Origin: Themeda triandra
Taxonomy: Eukaryota > Streptophyta > Magnoliopsida > Poales > Poaceae
DNA length: 64,000 nucleotides
Reading direction: 5' to 3'
Assembly: GCA_018135685.1 (NCBI GenBank)
Contig: JAENPR010000863.1
Location: 124,001 to 188,000, forward strand
Positions within the stretch are counted from its first letter, which is position 1. Each line of letters begins with the position of its first letter. Made by a program: the position numbers and the translations under genes. The notes below the pieces were generated by a model, which was given only the letters and a program-made list of their open reading frames with translations, made no database searches and was not told the DNA's origin. Below are positions 54,490-64,000 of the stretch, piece by piece.

Positions 54490-55255
54490 GATTTGATTCG
54501 TCTCTTTTTGACAGAGGAAAACCCTGCTTTTATACAGCATAGAAACGTTTTTACAGAGACCTGCTGGGGATACAGAAAAGTACTAAGAACAGAAAAGTAC
54601 TAAGAAAGTTTACTTTGTAGTTGTGGGTTCAGAGGCAAGCAGCCTAGAAAGCAGAAAATGAAAAAACACAGCTGCCACTTAGCAGCGCCGAAACGTCAGC
54701 TTCTTTCAAGCTTAAGGCTTCGGCCTACAGCCATCCTTCACCTTCCACTTCCAGATCACCTTCCAAAAATCCCTCAGCCACTTCCTCATCCTTGATATTT
54801 TGCCCTCCACGAATCTTGCATCTTGTTCTTTTAGCAATATGTGTCATTTCTGCAGAAACTGAAAAATCTTGTGAAAAGCCTCATTGGGAGATTTAGGTAA
54901 TTTCTTCAAAATCCCCATCTTATTTCTGAAATTCCATAATCCCTATAGAATGATTGCAAAAAGAAAAAAGTTTCACATGATTGTTCTTTCCCTTTCTAAA
55001 AAAACATGATAGTCCTTTCACCCTAATACAATCCACTAATAAAAAAAATATCCTGCATATTCATATAGAACACCTATCCCACCCCAGGTCTTCTTTAAAA
55101 CAGGTCCAAATGGATCTAGCTATATGACAATGGAAAAAGATATAATCAGTTGTTTCATCTATTCCACATAAACTTTGTTGCATTATAGGACTATGTTCCA
55201 TTATAGAAATCCACAAAGTTCTATATGAATATTCCACATAAATATCCTGCATATT
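54490..55255 (-). pseudogene. LINE-J: 3' tail of a LINE
   Basis: The minus frame reads CGIDETTDYIFFHCHIARSI and WTCFKEDLGW (zinc-binding domain). After stops come LWNFRNKMGILKKLPKSPNE and VEGKISRMRKWLRDFWK, typical of plant LINE ORF2 C-termini. It fades out near 54490. Its upstream part is replaced by Tat-K. Confidence 0.6.
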
Positions 55256-55261
55256 CATTAT

Positions 55262-56055
55262 TGGGGGCAGGGGCGGAATTGGCCACCCTGTCCCCCATAC
55301 TAACGCGCGCCGCATATGTTGTGTCATTGCAGGCAGGGCCGAAAGCACTTCCGGCATCAGGAAGCTGATCATGGTCAACGGACCCGAGCCAGCTGTGGAA
55401 GAGGAGAAAGCGCAAGCACCTTTGCGCATCCGGCGTCCGGGGCCCGGTGGCAGCAACGACGCGCCGATAGCGCGAGCCCGGCCACGCTATTGGGACTGCG
55501 CGCTCGACAGGCGCTATCCGCGGGGACAGGCCCAAGCCGTATGCACGAGCACCTTTGCGCATTCAGTGTCTGAAGCAACTTGGGCATCTGCGGTTTGGTC
55601 AAGGACAGAGGCGGAGAAGATTGACGCTTCGGAGGTCGCCACCGTCGGATGTCGTTGAGGGTCCGGATGCATGGCGGTGGCCGTGCATTCGGCCGTCACG
55701 CATTCGGGCCCGTGACTGGGAGGTGTTTCCAGCTACCTCGTCGGGGCTAGGCCCCGGATGCGTCCCGGTCGGTGGTTGGCCGACAATGGTGGGCCCCAAG
55801 GGCGGTTTACGTGTCTGCCCTTGGTCGGTAGCCTGCGTGTGTTGTAAGCGAGGATGTCGAGGGCATTTTGGTCTTGTACACCTCCTGATTTCCTATAAAT
55901 ACACCCTTGATGGGACATTGTAGGGGACTTCTGGGCTCCGTGCGTTTTAGCCGGAGGTTAAGGAATATAAGGTTCGTGTTCGTTCATTTTGCCTTGTTCT
56001 TTCGTAGTTTCCGTTTCGGCCCACTGGGGGGTGTGACCCCGGGGCAGAAACAACA
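55262..56055 (+). repeat. 5' LTR of Tat-K (~790 bp)
   Basis: The 3' boundary (CAACA at 56055) is firm because the PBS TGGCGGCCACCG follows at 56057. TATA box CCTATAAATACACC is near 55893. The 5' boundary at TGGGGGC is tentative because no second LTR is in the window. Confidence 0.7.
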
Positions 56056-56089
56056 TTGGCGGCCACCGTTGTTGTTGCACGGACTTGTC

Positions 56090-57862
56090 ATGCCACCAAA
56101 GGGAAAAGCAAGAGGTTCAGTTGTGAGGAAGCAGATGCCAACCGTGGACGAAACCACTCCTGCGGCTACAACTAGCCCGGATCCGTCGCACCCCGAGGCC
56201 GCCGTATCGGGGGCAGTAGCAGCGCCGTCGAATCTGGTGCTGCTTCTGTCAGATCCAGCCGCCGAGGACAACGCTACCGGAGTGGTTGACGGGGCGGAGG
56301 ATCCGTCGGCCAAAGAGGTCACCGCGGCAGGAGCTTCGGGTGATGCCGAGGCCGACCCAGCGCTGCAGGACCCGAATGCGATAGACGGGTTGATGTTGCA
56401 GAATTCCAGGCTCCTGAAGTTGTTGGATGAGCATACGACCAGAATCGAAGAATTAAAGGCATACCATGATCAGCTGCAGGGCGACATTGAAGCAAGGAAT
56501 AGGGTGTCAGTAACCCGACATTGAAGCAAGGAGCAGGTTGTCAGCAACCCATGTAGCAGTTGAGCACGCTACCAGAGGCAGAAAGACTGTAGCGGGAGAT
56601 CAGGCCCTCGGAGCAAGAGCCGAAACTGAAAGTGAAGTCAGGTATCTGGGCACGATACCGAGCAAGGGGACTGCGGATGCGATCAACATGACGTCACCTC
56701 TATCACCAGAACTGTAGAAGTACCCGTGGCCATCGGGTACAAGCCTAAAATCCCGCATTTCAACGGACGATCCAACCCAAGAAGGTGCATATCAAGCTAC
56801 GAGGCCGCAATCTACTCAGCAGGAGGTAATGAGATGCTGTTAGCCAAAACTTTGATTTTGGCAATGCAAGATGTGGCGCACGACTGGTACATGTCCCTAT
56901 GGCCGTTGTCCATCCGGTCGTGGCAGCAGGCAAAAGAAGAACTATTGGCAACGTTCCAGGGGATTCAGACCGACAAGAAAACCATTATGGATTTGCTCAC
57001 CTTGTATCAGCCAGATGATGAGCCTATGGCCAAGTATCTGGAACGTATCATCCAGATGAGGGCGCAGGTCCCGAATGTGTCCGACGACACGGTCATTGCT
57101 GCGGCAATCAAGGGCCTCAAAATCGGACCTTGTGCTGAAGTGTTAACCAGGGAGGTACCCAAGACTATGAAGCAGTTGTTCGATGAGATGCGAAAGTTCG
57201 CCATGTCAGAGGAAGACTTGCAGAAACACAAGGTGTCAAGAAATAGCCTCAAGCAAAACACCCCGAAACAGAACCAGCCGAGTCAGTAGAAGTGGGGCCA
57301 GAATTAAGGTTATGTCAACAACCTTCAGGAAGAGTCACCCAACCCGGCGCCCCCGAAATAGAACGACGGCCAATCGCACGAAAGTAGAGGTGGAGGCCAG
57401 CAGAATCGGGAAGGCCAGGGGTATAGAGGTGGACGTGGTCGAGGACGTAATGGAGGTGCCCCGAAAACGTATTACTGTTGCGTATGTGGCGAGAACAAGG
57501 GACATTTCACCAGGGACTACAAATACACGCAACAGGCCAAAGAGCAGAAAGAAAGAGACGACGCTTTGGGGAAGTCCGATCCTGCAAAGCATGTGTTCCA
57601 TACGGCCCCGGCCGATCTGGTGCCCCGGCAATATACTTTCCCTCACCAGCTCGCGGCATTTCCTGCCGGACCACCGGCGAATCCGTATTTGGTCCAACAT
57701 GCACAAGCCTCTTGGGGAGGCCTGCCTAATGCGCATTACCAGCACTATCAGCAGCCAATGATCGCCCAGCCCATGGCTGTCTCAACAGTTGCATCTTCCT
57801 CAGCAGCTACCAAAAATAGGCTGCATCAACAGCAAGCGGTAAAGCAGGAAACCTCTAAGTAG
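56090..57862 (+). pseudogene. gag: gag of Tat-K, broken
   Basis: ATG 56090 begins MPPKGKARG; the Ala/Pro/Asp-rich N-terminus runs to a coiled-coil-like stretch (LLKLLDEHTTRIEELKAYHD). A 34-bp tandem duplication (56483-56516 and 56517-56550) shifts the frame. The capsid core runs from about 56726 (KIPHFNGRSNPRRCISSYEA, RYLERI-like, LTREVPKTMKQLFDEM) to TAG at 57287. Two further stops replace Gln codons before the knuckle CCVCGENKGHFTRDY (about 57475), whose last Cys is Tyr. The frame ends at TAG 57860-57862, in frame with pol. Confidence 0.85.
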
Positions 57863-57880
57863 TTGCAGATCGTGCATACG

Positions 57881-59635
57881 ATGGCACCCGCGAATGCAAT
57901 GCCGTCAAACGGACACATATACGCCATTATTGGAGGCTCCAATATTGAACACGATAGTAAGAGAACTCGGAGAGAGTATCAAAGGCGTGTGCTGGCTGTA
58001 GCACCTGCAGCGCCGACAAGCCGGGCCACTTGGAAGCTTCAGCCCATCACTTTCACCGAGGAAGATAATCAAGTCCGTGACTTTCCACATTGTGACGCTT
58101 TTGTGGCAACAGCTTTTGTTGCTGGGTATACTTTGCACAACATACTGATTGATAACGGGAGTTCAGCCGACATATTGTTCACCAAAGCATATGACAGTAT
58201 GAAGCTTGACCGACGTACGCTTGATCAGGTGGGCAACGCCCTATTCGGTTTTTGCGGAAAGAAAATAGACGCGCTCGGGAAGAAGACGCTTACGGTGGCT
58301 TTCAACGAGGGGGAGAAAGTGCACGCGGAAGAAATAACTTTCAACGTGGTGCAGATGGAATACCCCTATACGGCCATTTTCGGAAGAGGCATCATAAACA
58401 AGTTCGACATCATAATCAAGCAGAGTTACTTGTGCATGAAGCTGCCGTCCCCATTCGGGGTGATCACTGTACATGGCGATCAGGTCGCAGCCAGGAACAT
58501 CGACGGGAAACCTATATCGGGATACAGCATGGTGCATGAAGTAAAAAAGCCTGAAAGAAGAGAAGACGCTGACGAAAGCGTTGAGCGGAAAGAGCGGAGG
58601 GCAGAGCCGGATGAGGGCATGAGAAGAGTGCCCCTATCGGTGAACCGCCCTGATCAGTGTGTACATATCGGGGCAAGCTTGTCGGAACAGGACGCTTCAC
58701 AGCTGCTGGGGTTCCTGGCCGAGAATAGTGATGTGTTCGCATGGTCCACGAAAGACCTCAAAGGGGTCGACAGGAAGTTGGCTCAGCATTTGAATGTAAA
58801 CAAGGCGGCAAGGCCAAGGAAGCAGAAGCTAAGGAAGATGTCATCTGAAAGGGCAGATGCGGCGGAAGTGGAAGTGCAAAGGTTGTTGGACGCCGACATA
58901 ATCAGGCCAGTGCAATATCCAGAATGGCTAGCCAATGCGGTCATGGTCAAGAAGAAAAGCGGCAAATGGCACATGTGTGTGGACTTCACGGATCTTAACA
59001 AGCATTGCCCCAAGGATCCATACCCGTTACCGCGAATCGACAAGCTGGTCGATATCGTGTCGGGTTGCGAGTTGTTAAGCCTGTTGGATTGTTTCTCGGG
59101 ATACCACCAGATCTGGCTAAACGAAGGTGATCAAGAGAAAACAAGTTTCATTACTCCCGGCGGGACCTTTTGCTATAAACGCATGCCTGAAGGTTTGCGC
59201 AATGCCGGCCCGACTTTCTCTAGAATGACAGATGTGGTCTTCTGGGAGCAGAAAAAGAAGAAGAACCTGGTAGCGTATGTGGACGATATAGTGGTGAAGT
59301 GCGACAAGAAGAGTTCTCACATCGAGGACCTTAAGGAAACATTCGTCAACCTGCGAGCAAGTGGCCTAAAACTAAACCCGGAAAAGTGCATATTCGGGGT
59401 AAGCAAGGGAAAGATGTTGGGATGCCTGGTGTCGGCCAGGGGTATAGAGGCCAACCCTGACAAAATCGTCGCCATTGTAAACATGAGCCCACCTAAGACA
59501 AAGAAGCAAGTGCAGAAGCTCACTGGTAGGATCGCGGCGTTGGGAAGATTCATTTCCAGAAGCGCGGAGCGGGGACTCCCATTCTTTCGCGTCCTCAAGA
59601 ACTCGGAAGGTTTCGGATGGGGCCCGGAACAGTAG
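57881..59635 (+). CDS. pol: Protease-reverse transcriptase ORF of Tat-K, open
   Basis: The frame is uninterrupted for about 590 codons after TAG 57862; its first ATG is 57881. Protease site LIDNGSSADILF has D-N-G where Tat elements usually have D-G-G or D-T-G. The RT domain has SGKWHMCVDFTDLNKHCPKD, LLDCFSGYHQIWLNEGDQEK and catalytic YVDD in VAYVDDIVVKCDKKS. It ends with KQVQKLTGRIAALGRFISRS and a TAG. This is the longest intact coding stretch in the window. Without an intact gag the element is not autonomous. Confidence 0.85.
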   Translation: MAPANAMPSNGHIYAIIGGSNIEHDSKRTRREYQRRVLAVAPAAPTSRATWKLQPITFTEEDNQVRDFPHCDAFVATAFVAGYTLHNILIDNGSSADILFTKAYDSMKLDRRTLDQVGNALFGFCGKKIDALGKKTLTVAFNEGEKVHAEEITFNVVQMEYPYTAIFGRGIINKFDIIIKQSYLCMKLPSPFGVITVHGDQVAARNIDGKPISGYSMVHEVKKPERREDADESVERKERRAEPDEGMRRVPLSVNRPDQCVHIGASLSEQDASQLLGFLAENSDVFAWSTKDLKGVDRKLAQHLNVNKAARPRKQKLRKMSSERADAAEVEVQRLLDADIIRPVQYPEWLANAVMVKKKSGKWHMCVDFTDLNKHCPKDPYPLPRIDKLVDIVSGCELLSLLDCFSGYHQIWLNEGDQEKTSFITPGGTFCYKRMPEGLRNAGPTFSRMTDVVFWEQKKKKNLVAYVDDIVVKCDKKSSHIEDLKETFVNLRASGLKLNPEKCIFGVSKGKMLGCLVSARGIEANPDKIVAIVNMSPPKTKKQVQKLTGRIAALGRFISRSAERGLPFFRVLKNSEGFGWGPEQ

Positions 59636-60460
59636 CGAGCATTCGATGACTTAAAAGCTTATCTGTCAAAACTCACGGTGCTATCCAGCCCGTCGCTGGA
59701 TGCGATTCTACTGCTATATGTGGCTGCATCGCATTTGGCGGTGAGTGCGGTCTTGGTGGAAGAAAATGAAGAACAGGGAAGATTGCAACAATGCCCAATC
59801 TATTTCGTGTCTGAAGCTTTAACAACGGCCAAAGCAAACTACTCCGAGCTCGAGAAAATCGCATATGCAGTAGTCATGGTTTCCAGGAAACTCAAGCACT
59901 ATTTCCAGGCCCATCACATTCTGTCTTGTCGGCTCAGCCCATGGAAACTCTGTTCAGAAATGCAGAGGCGGTCGGCAGGATAGGAAAGTGGGCAACAGAG
60001 CTAAACGAATATGTCATTGATTTCGAGCATAGATCGGCCATCAAGTCTCAGGTGATAGCAGATTTCATCGCGGATTGGACCCCGCGTCGCGACAACACTG
60101 GCCTCCGATTTGAAGAACCTGAATGGACTGTACATGTGGATGGTGCGTGGTGTTCTGCAGGGGCAGGCATATCCGCGGTATTGACCCCCCGAATGGACTG
60201 AAACTGAGATACGCAGCCAGGTTGCAATATCGCACCACCAACAACACGGCTGAATATGAGGCAGTGCTGCTTGGACTGAGGAAGCTCAGGGCGCTTGGAG
60301 TGCGCAGATGCGTCATCAAGTCCGGTTCTCAAGTGATTGTGGGACACATCCGGAAGGAGTACACTGCCAAGGAACCATCTCTAGAAAGATATCTGGAAGC
60401 GGTACGGCGAATGGACAATACACACCGAGAGCAGACAACGCAGAGGCAGATGCATTAGCA
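59636..60460 (+). pseudogene. pol: RNase H and second (archaeal-type) RNase H of Tat-K
   Basis: The first RNase H reads LLLYVAASHLAVSAVLVEEN, FVSEALTTAKANYSELEKIA and VSRKLKHYFQAHHI. After a frameshift comes GRIGKWATELNEYVIDFEHR. The second has D in EWTVHVDGAW, E in NNTAEYEAVLLGL and D replaced by S in IKSGSQVIVGHI. It then shifts frame again. The dual arrangement is established for Tat/Ogre elements. Confidence 0.85.
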
Positions 60461-61398
60461 AAAGCAGCAGCTCAAAATACACCTTTACCAGCCGATGTGT
60501 TCTATCAGGTCCTCAGGGCAGCAGCGGTAGAGCAAGAAGAAGAACGGCCGGCTGTAATACATGCAATTGCCAGTGATGACTGGAGGGCGCTGATCTGGGC
60601 ATTCATTTCAGGGACTTACGAGCCTCTGGATAAAAAGGAACAGCAAAGGATGGGGTCGAGAACAAAGCAGTACTCCATAATTGGTGAGAACCTTTACAAG
60701 GAAGAAATTGTGGCCCCAATGCTGAAGTGCATCAGCCGAGGCGAGGGGATTCAACTGCTGAATGAAGTACACGCAGGAACTTGCGGAGCGCACAGAGGGC
60801 CACACAAAATCGCCCACAGGGCAATGAGGCAAGGTTTTTACTGGCCAACTACTGTTGAGGATGCCAGGCACTTGGTGAAATCGTGCCACAGCTGCCAAAA
60901 GTTTGCAAAATATCAGAGGGCCCCGACAAATCTAACCTCCCCAATATGCCCAACCTGGCCGCTTCAAAGGTGGGGGTAGACATAGTCGGACCGCTACCGC
61001 CGGCACCCGGAAACCTAAAATTCACTGCAGTGGCGCTTGAGTACTTCACCAAATGGATTGAGGCCAAGGCGCTGGCTATAATAACGTCTGGCACATTAGT
61101 CAGCTTTTGTGGTAGAGGATCATTTGCAGATTCGGGGTCCCATCATACGTAACTGTGGACAACGGAAAGCATTTCGACAGTATCAAATTCAGGGCTTTCT
61201 GTGAAGAGCTGGGGATCAAGTTGTCGTTTGCCTCTGTGAATCACCCAGAATCGAATGGCGCGGTGGAACGGGCCAATGGCGACATTTTCACCGCTATATC
61301 AAAGACCCTCGAAAGCACAGAGAAAAAAGGCAAATGGGCTCAAGAGTTAACTGCAACAGTCTGGGCACACAATATCTCCAAGTCTCGCGCAACTGGTT
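60461..61398 (+). pseudogene. pol: Integrase of Tat-K, truncated by Gyp-L
   Basis: The zinc-binding region reads HAGTCGAHRGPHKIAHRAMR and CHSCQKFAKYQR. The core has D in VDIVGPLPPAPGN, D in VTVDNGKHFDS and E in NGAVERANGDIF. Frameshifts fall near 60960 and 61130. The frame ends at SKSRATG, exactly where Gyp-L begins. Confidence 0.85.
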
Positions 61399-62479
61399 TG
61401 ATATGCACACGCCATCGTTAACTCAAGAAGCACCCACACAAGTGTACAAAGGGCCAATTACACGCAACCGAGCAAAGCAACTTCAACAAGAGGTGCACGC
61501 TTTCTCTCGAGTTTCATTCTAATATTAATGAGAATTATATACTGCCTAAATCGTGTACTCTAATGCTACTTAGGTTTACACAAGAGGAGACACCATTCGG
61601 CTACAAGAAGGACGCAAAGGCGCAACGCACCATGGACACGAAGGTTGTTGTCCAAGAAAAGAAGCGTGACAAGTCCAGAACCAGCCGTGCACCGCAGAAG
61701 CACCAAATCTTCGTGCAAAACTGTACCATCTCAAGAGGAGACGTGGGCCATGGTATACATGGTTGGAAAGCACGTCAAGTCTAGTTTCCAACGCAACAAA
61801 CGGAACGTCTTTTGGAGTTCCGAGGAGAAAGTTATGACCACTTTACCGAAGACTGCACAGAAGGCCAGAAGACGCGCGGAAATGGATTTCCACCTCGAGA
61901 ATGCTCCAGCCAGTTGGCCTTCCACCTCCTCACGAGGCCCCTTCGGTTTAGATCTATCTTAGAGACTTGTTACTACTATAAATATTCCCTCTATGCTCCT
62001 AGAAACCAACTTTTGGATGATATGAAAACCTGATATGGTATATTGCAGTAGATCTGCGTGAGTGTATCCTTACACACCTTGTTCTTGCGAGTTCTACTTG
62101 GGCTTGTGAGAGATCTCTCTGAGGTCCCCTACTTCGTGCTCTACGGCTTCCGTTCGGCTGCGCCGTATTGTGTGGATTAGTCTCCGGTTGTGGTTCTGCG
62201 ATCGCTCGTAGATCGAATCGAGATCCTCAAGGTTTCGGTTCCTTTCTCCCATCCGCTTGGTCACATCCAACCTTGGCAGGTATAAAGCTTCATCCGGATC
62301 GTGGTTCTTCGATCATACGGAGATTGCATCGCCTTCTCCCTATCCGTCGGGTCGCATCCAACCTTTGCCAGGTATAAAGCTAGTTATCCCCGCTGTTCGC
62401 AGCAAGTTATCCTTTGTTTGTGAACCTACCGTCGTGAAGATCGGGCCATCCTTGTGCCGGTTCAGATCGGTACTTATCA
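61399..62479 (+). repeat. 5' LTR of Gyp-L (1081 bp)
   Basis: It starts TGATATGCAC and ends CTTATCA, giving inverted TGATA/TATCA termini. TATA box CTATAAATATTCCC is near 61978. The first ~120 bp contain an open frame TQVYKGPITRNRAKQLQQEV that looks like a pol C-terminus. Tandem-like repeated phrases around 62220-62390 (CATCCAACCTT...AGGTATAAAGC) are visible. Confidence 0.75.
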
Positions 62480-62481
62480 TG

Positions 62482-62493
62482 TGGTAATCGAGC
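62482..62493 (+). promoter_or_regulatory. Primer-binding site of Gyp-L (tRNA-iMet type)
   Basis: TGGTAATCGAGC two bases after the LTR resembles TGGTATCAGAGC with an inserted A and one change. Confidence 0.55.
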
Positions 62494-63137
62494 TATTGTT
62501 GTCACGGTAGGTTTTGTTATCATCCACCATATATATTTGTGTTTGTTCATGTCCTATAGTCCACTAAAAACTATAAAAATCCTATAGCCATTTGGTGGTA
62601 CTGTGCTTTGTGTTCATCTCGTTCATCTTGTTGCTAGTCACCATCGTTGTTCTTCCATCGTACTTTATTATTTGTTATTCGCACCCCCCATATGTTATCT
62701 TGTGTTTGCTGAAAAAAAAAATCAGAAAAAAAAAGTGAAGAGAAAGAGTCAAAAAAAAAAGAGACAAAAAAAAGCGTGAAAAAAAAAGAAAAGAGAAGTG
62801 AAAGGATTTGTGTTGCGGAAAGTAAAGATCCAAGTTTCATATCTGAAAATTCAGATTTGTGGTGCACTGGACAGCAACATTTCATATCTTATTTGAACGG
62901 GTTGTCACACTTTGTTACAGTACCATAGCCCTCCTTGACAGCCACCTATAGCTCCACAAAATACCGGAACCGGATCTCTCGTTTTGTATCATTTTAATCG
63001 CAGCCGGGTTACTACCACATCTTTCTTTTAGCACACTCACGGTCCTTGAGAACGCGTAAGAACAGTGGTGAGTAAGAGGTGAGGTTGTGTGATTTCACAA
63101 ATATTTCCTATTCCACTATATTTTGTTTAGAGCTAAC
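62494..63137 (+). other. Untranslated leader of Gyp-L
   Basis: No ORF is supported. A pronounced A/G-rich block (62711-62800) lies in the middle. Confidence 0.6.
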
Positions 63138-64000
63138 ATGGCAGATTCTAATTCGAGCATTCATGGTGGTCGTCGTGGAGAAGAAGAGCCCCCGTTACAC
63201 GGGCTGAGTTGCGCCACATGGCCGACTCATCTGTTGGAGGCCATGGGCAGGATGCTTGATGAGCGCTTGCCCGCACACGGGCGGAGGGTTCCTCGACATC
63301 AACATGAGGAATCTGGTGGTGAGAATTCTGATGCAGGGCATGGCAATCATGACCGTTTCAGAGATGGTCGTGGTGGTGATAGGCGGGCTGGTCATCCAGG
63401 CCGCAATGGAGGACATGCTCACGGGCGTGGCCGTGGCCACCGTGTGCGTTTTGAAGATGAAGAATTTGATGACTTTGATGAAGAAGAAGGGTTTGATGAT
63501 AATGAAAATCCTTTTGCTAACGATGGGCTGTTTGGACGGCGCCGGGATCATCGGCGGCGTGCTGAAAATGGAGATAGAGAGCATCATTATGGTCATCGTA
63601 ATAGAGATGACCCGGATAATATTGCTCGTGTCAAGTTGAGAATTCCAAAATTTACTGGAAAGGAAGATGCTGATGCGTATCTTGAATGGGCTGAGCAAAG
63701 GCGATCAAAATTTTAGAGTGCATAATCTTTCGATCGAGGCGTGTGAATCTTGCTTCGGTTGAGTTCTCGGCTATGCTCTCACTTGGTGGAACCAAGTCCA
63801 AGAGAATCCAGTTGAGTTGGGACGTGATTATATCAGCACTTGGGAAGAGATGAAGAGAGTGATGAGGAGGCGGTTTGTACCCTCAAGTTTTCAGCGTGTT
63901 CTTCGCAATAGGCTGCAAGCGTTGAAGCAAGGAAAGAGGTCGGTTGATGAATATTATAAGGAGATGGAACTGCTGTTAGTGCGGGCTGAAATTAGAGAAG
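63138..64000 (+). pseudogene. gag: gag of Gyp-L, broken and running off the window
   Basis: ATG 63138 (ACATGGCA) starts MADSNSSIHGGRRGEEE. A Gly/Arg/His/Asp-rich region and an acidic run (EFDDFDEEEGFDDNENPF) follow, then the capsid start (VKLRIPKFTGKEDADAYLEW). Frameshifts lie near 63690-63780. The capsid resumes as ALTWWNQVQENPVELGRDYI and continues to the window end. Gag would form the particle; this copy is defective. Confidence 0.75.

Larger units (their letters stand above)
55262..61398 (+). mobile_element. Tat-K: Tat-lineage gypsy element, 3' part cut off
   Basis: LTR, PBS (TTGGCGGCCACCG), gag, protease, RT, RNase H, an additional archaeal-type RNase H and integrase, in that order. The double RNase H is diagnostic of the Tat clade. 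The integrase is interrupted by Gyp-L at 61398/61399; the rest of Tat-K should continue beyond the window. Confidence 0.9.
61399..64000 (+). mobile_element. Gyp-L: 5' end of a Tekay/Del-like gypsy element
   Basis: 5' LTR (61399-62479), PBS, ~640-bp leader and gag running off the window. The LTR ends form TGATA...TATCA. The gag wording (LRIPKFTGKEDADAYLEWAE, RRRFVPSSFQRVLRNRLQAL) is typical of Tekay/Del-related gypsy gags. Inserted into the Tat-K integrase; the TSD cannot be checked because the right end is outside. Confidence 0.8.

Noticed and set aside
1..64000. tRNA, rRNA, centromeric satellite or DNA-transposon (TIR/Helitron) features
   Set aside because: I looked for clover-leaf patterns, tandem satellites, long terminal inverted repeats and Helitron ends and saw none I could support; the tRNA-like matches are retrotransposon primer-binding sites.

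Overview
The window reads as plant genomic DNA from a grass, in gene-poor, methylation-scarred, retrotransposon-rich chromatin. The support is the mix of plant-specific retroelement lineages (Athila-like, Tat with a second RNase H, Reina with a chromodomain, copia, plant LINEs, a TRIM), and primer-binding sites matching plant tRNA-Asp and tRNA-iMet. I found no convincing complete host gene, rRNA, tRNA or CRISPR. Nearly all sequence is transposable elements inserted into one another, and nearly all their genes are broken. Species cannot be fixed from the sequence alone. Element labels used below (Ath-A etc.) are mine. 

Layout: 1-2451 is the 3' end of an Athila-like element (Ath-A, +). It apparently sits in the polypurine tract of a second one (Ath-A2, 3' LTR 2459-3679, +), which in turn sits in the 3' LTR of a non-autonomous element on the minus strand (Ath-E, 3680-10445). 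10446-15479 is the 3' part of another (Ath-B, +). 15480-39631 is a decayed LINE (LINE-M) interrupted by a 20.5-kb element Ath-D (15690-36234, -, TSD GGCCT). Ath-D is itself interrupted in its integrase by Ath-C (20333-30860, +, TSD GTGGC). 39632-48675 holds a LINE tail (LINE-H) and a 5'-truncated LINE-G (-), bounded by a ~520-bp duplication. LINE-G is split by a TRIM (41924-42615, TSD GGTTC) and by a nearly intact Ty1/copia element Cop-F (42782-48016, -, TSD AACTT). 48793-54042 is a Reina-type chromovirus (TSD TATTG) that splits a possible host exon. 54490-55255 is a LINE tail. 55262-61398 is a Tat-lineage gypsy element (Tat-K), cut in its integrase by Gyp-L, whose 5' LTR, leader and gag run off the window end. 

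How the parts work: each LTR element encodes gag (particle), protease, reverse transcriptase/RNase H and integrase, with LTRs as promoter and terminator, a PBS for minus-strand priming and a PPT for plus-strand priming. The five Athila-like elements that show their 3' half share a long 3' region between integrase and the 3' LTR. It contains, in constant order, a G-rich/C-rich hairpin resembling a second PPT, an array of small hairpins with compensatory base changes, a purine-rich tract, a hairpin, the PPT and the LTR. Ath-C and Ath-D also carry a homologous third ORF with a C-terminal coiled coil, each preceded by its own TATA box and pyrimidine patch. These conserved non-coding structures and ORF3 are the most interesting content of the window. 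Most nonsense lesions are C-to-T changes at CG or CHG sites, as expected for silenced, methylated elements.
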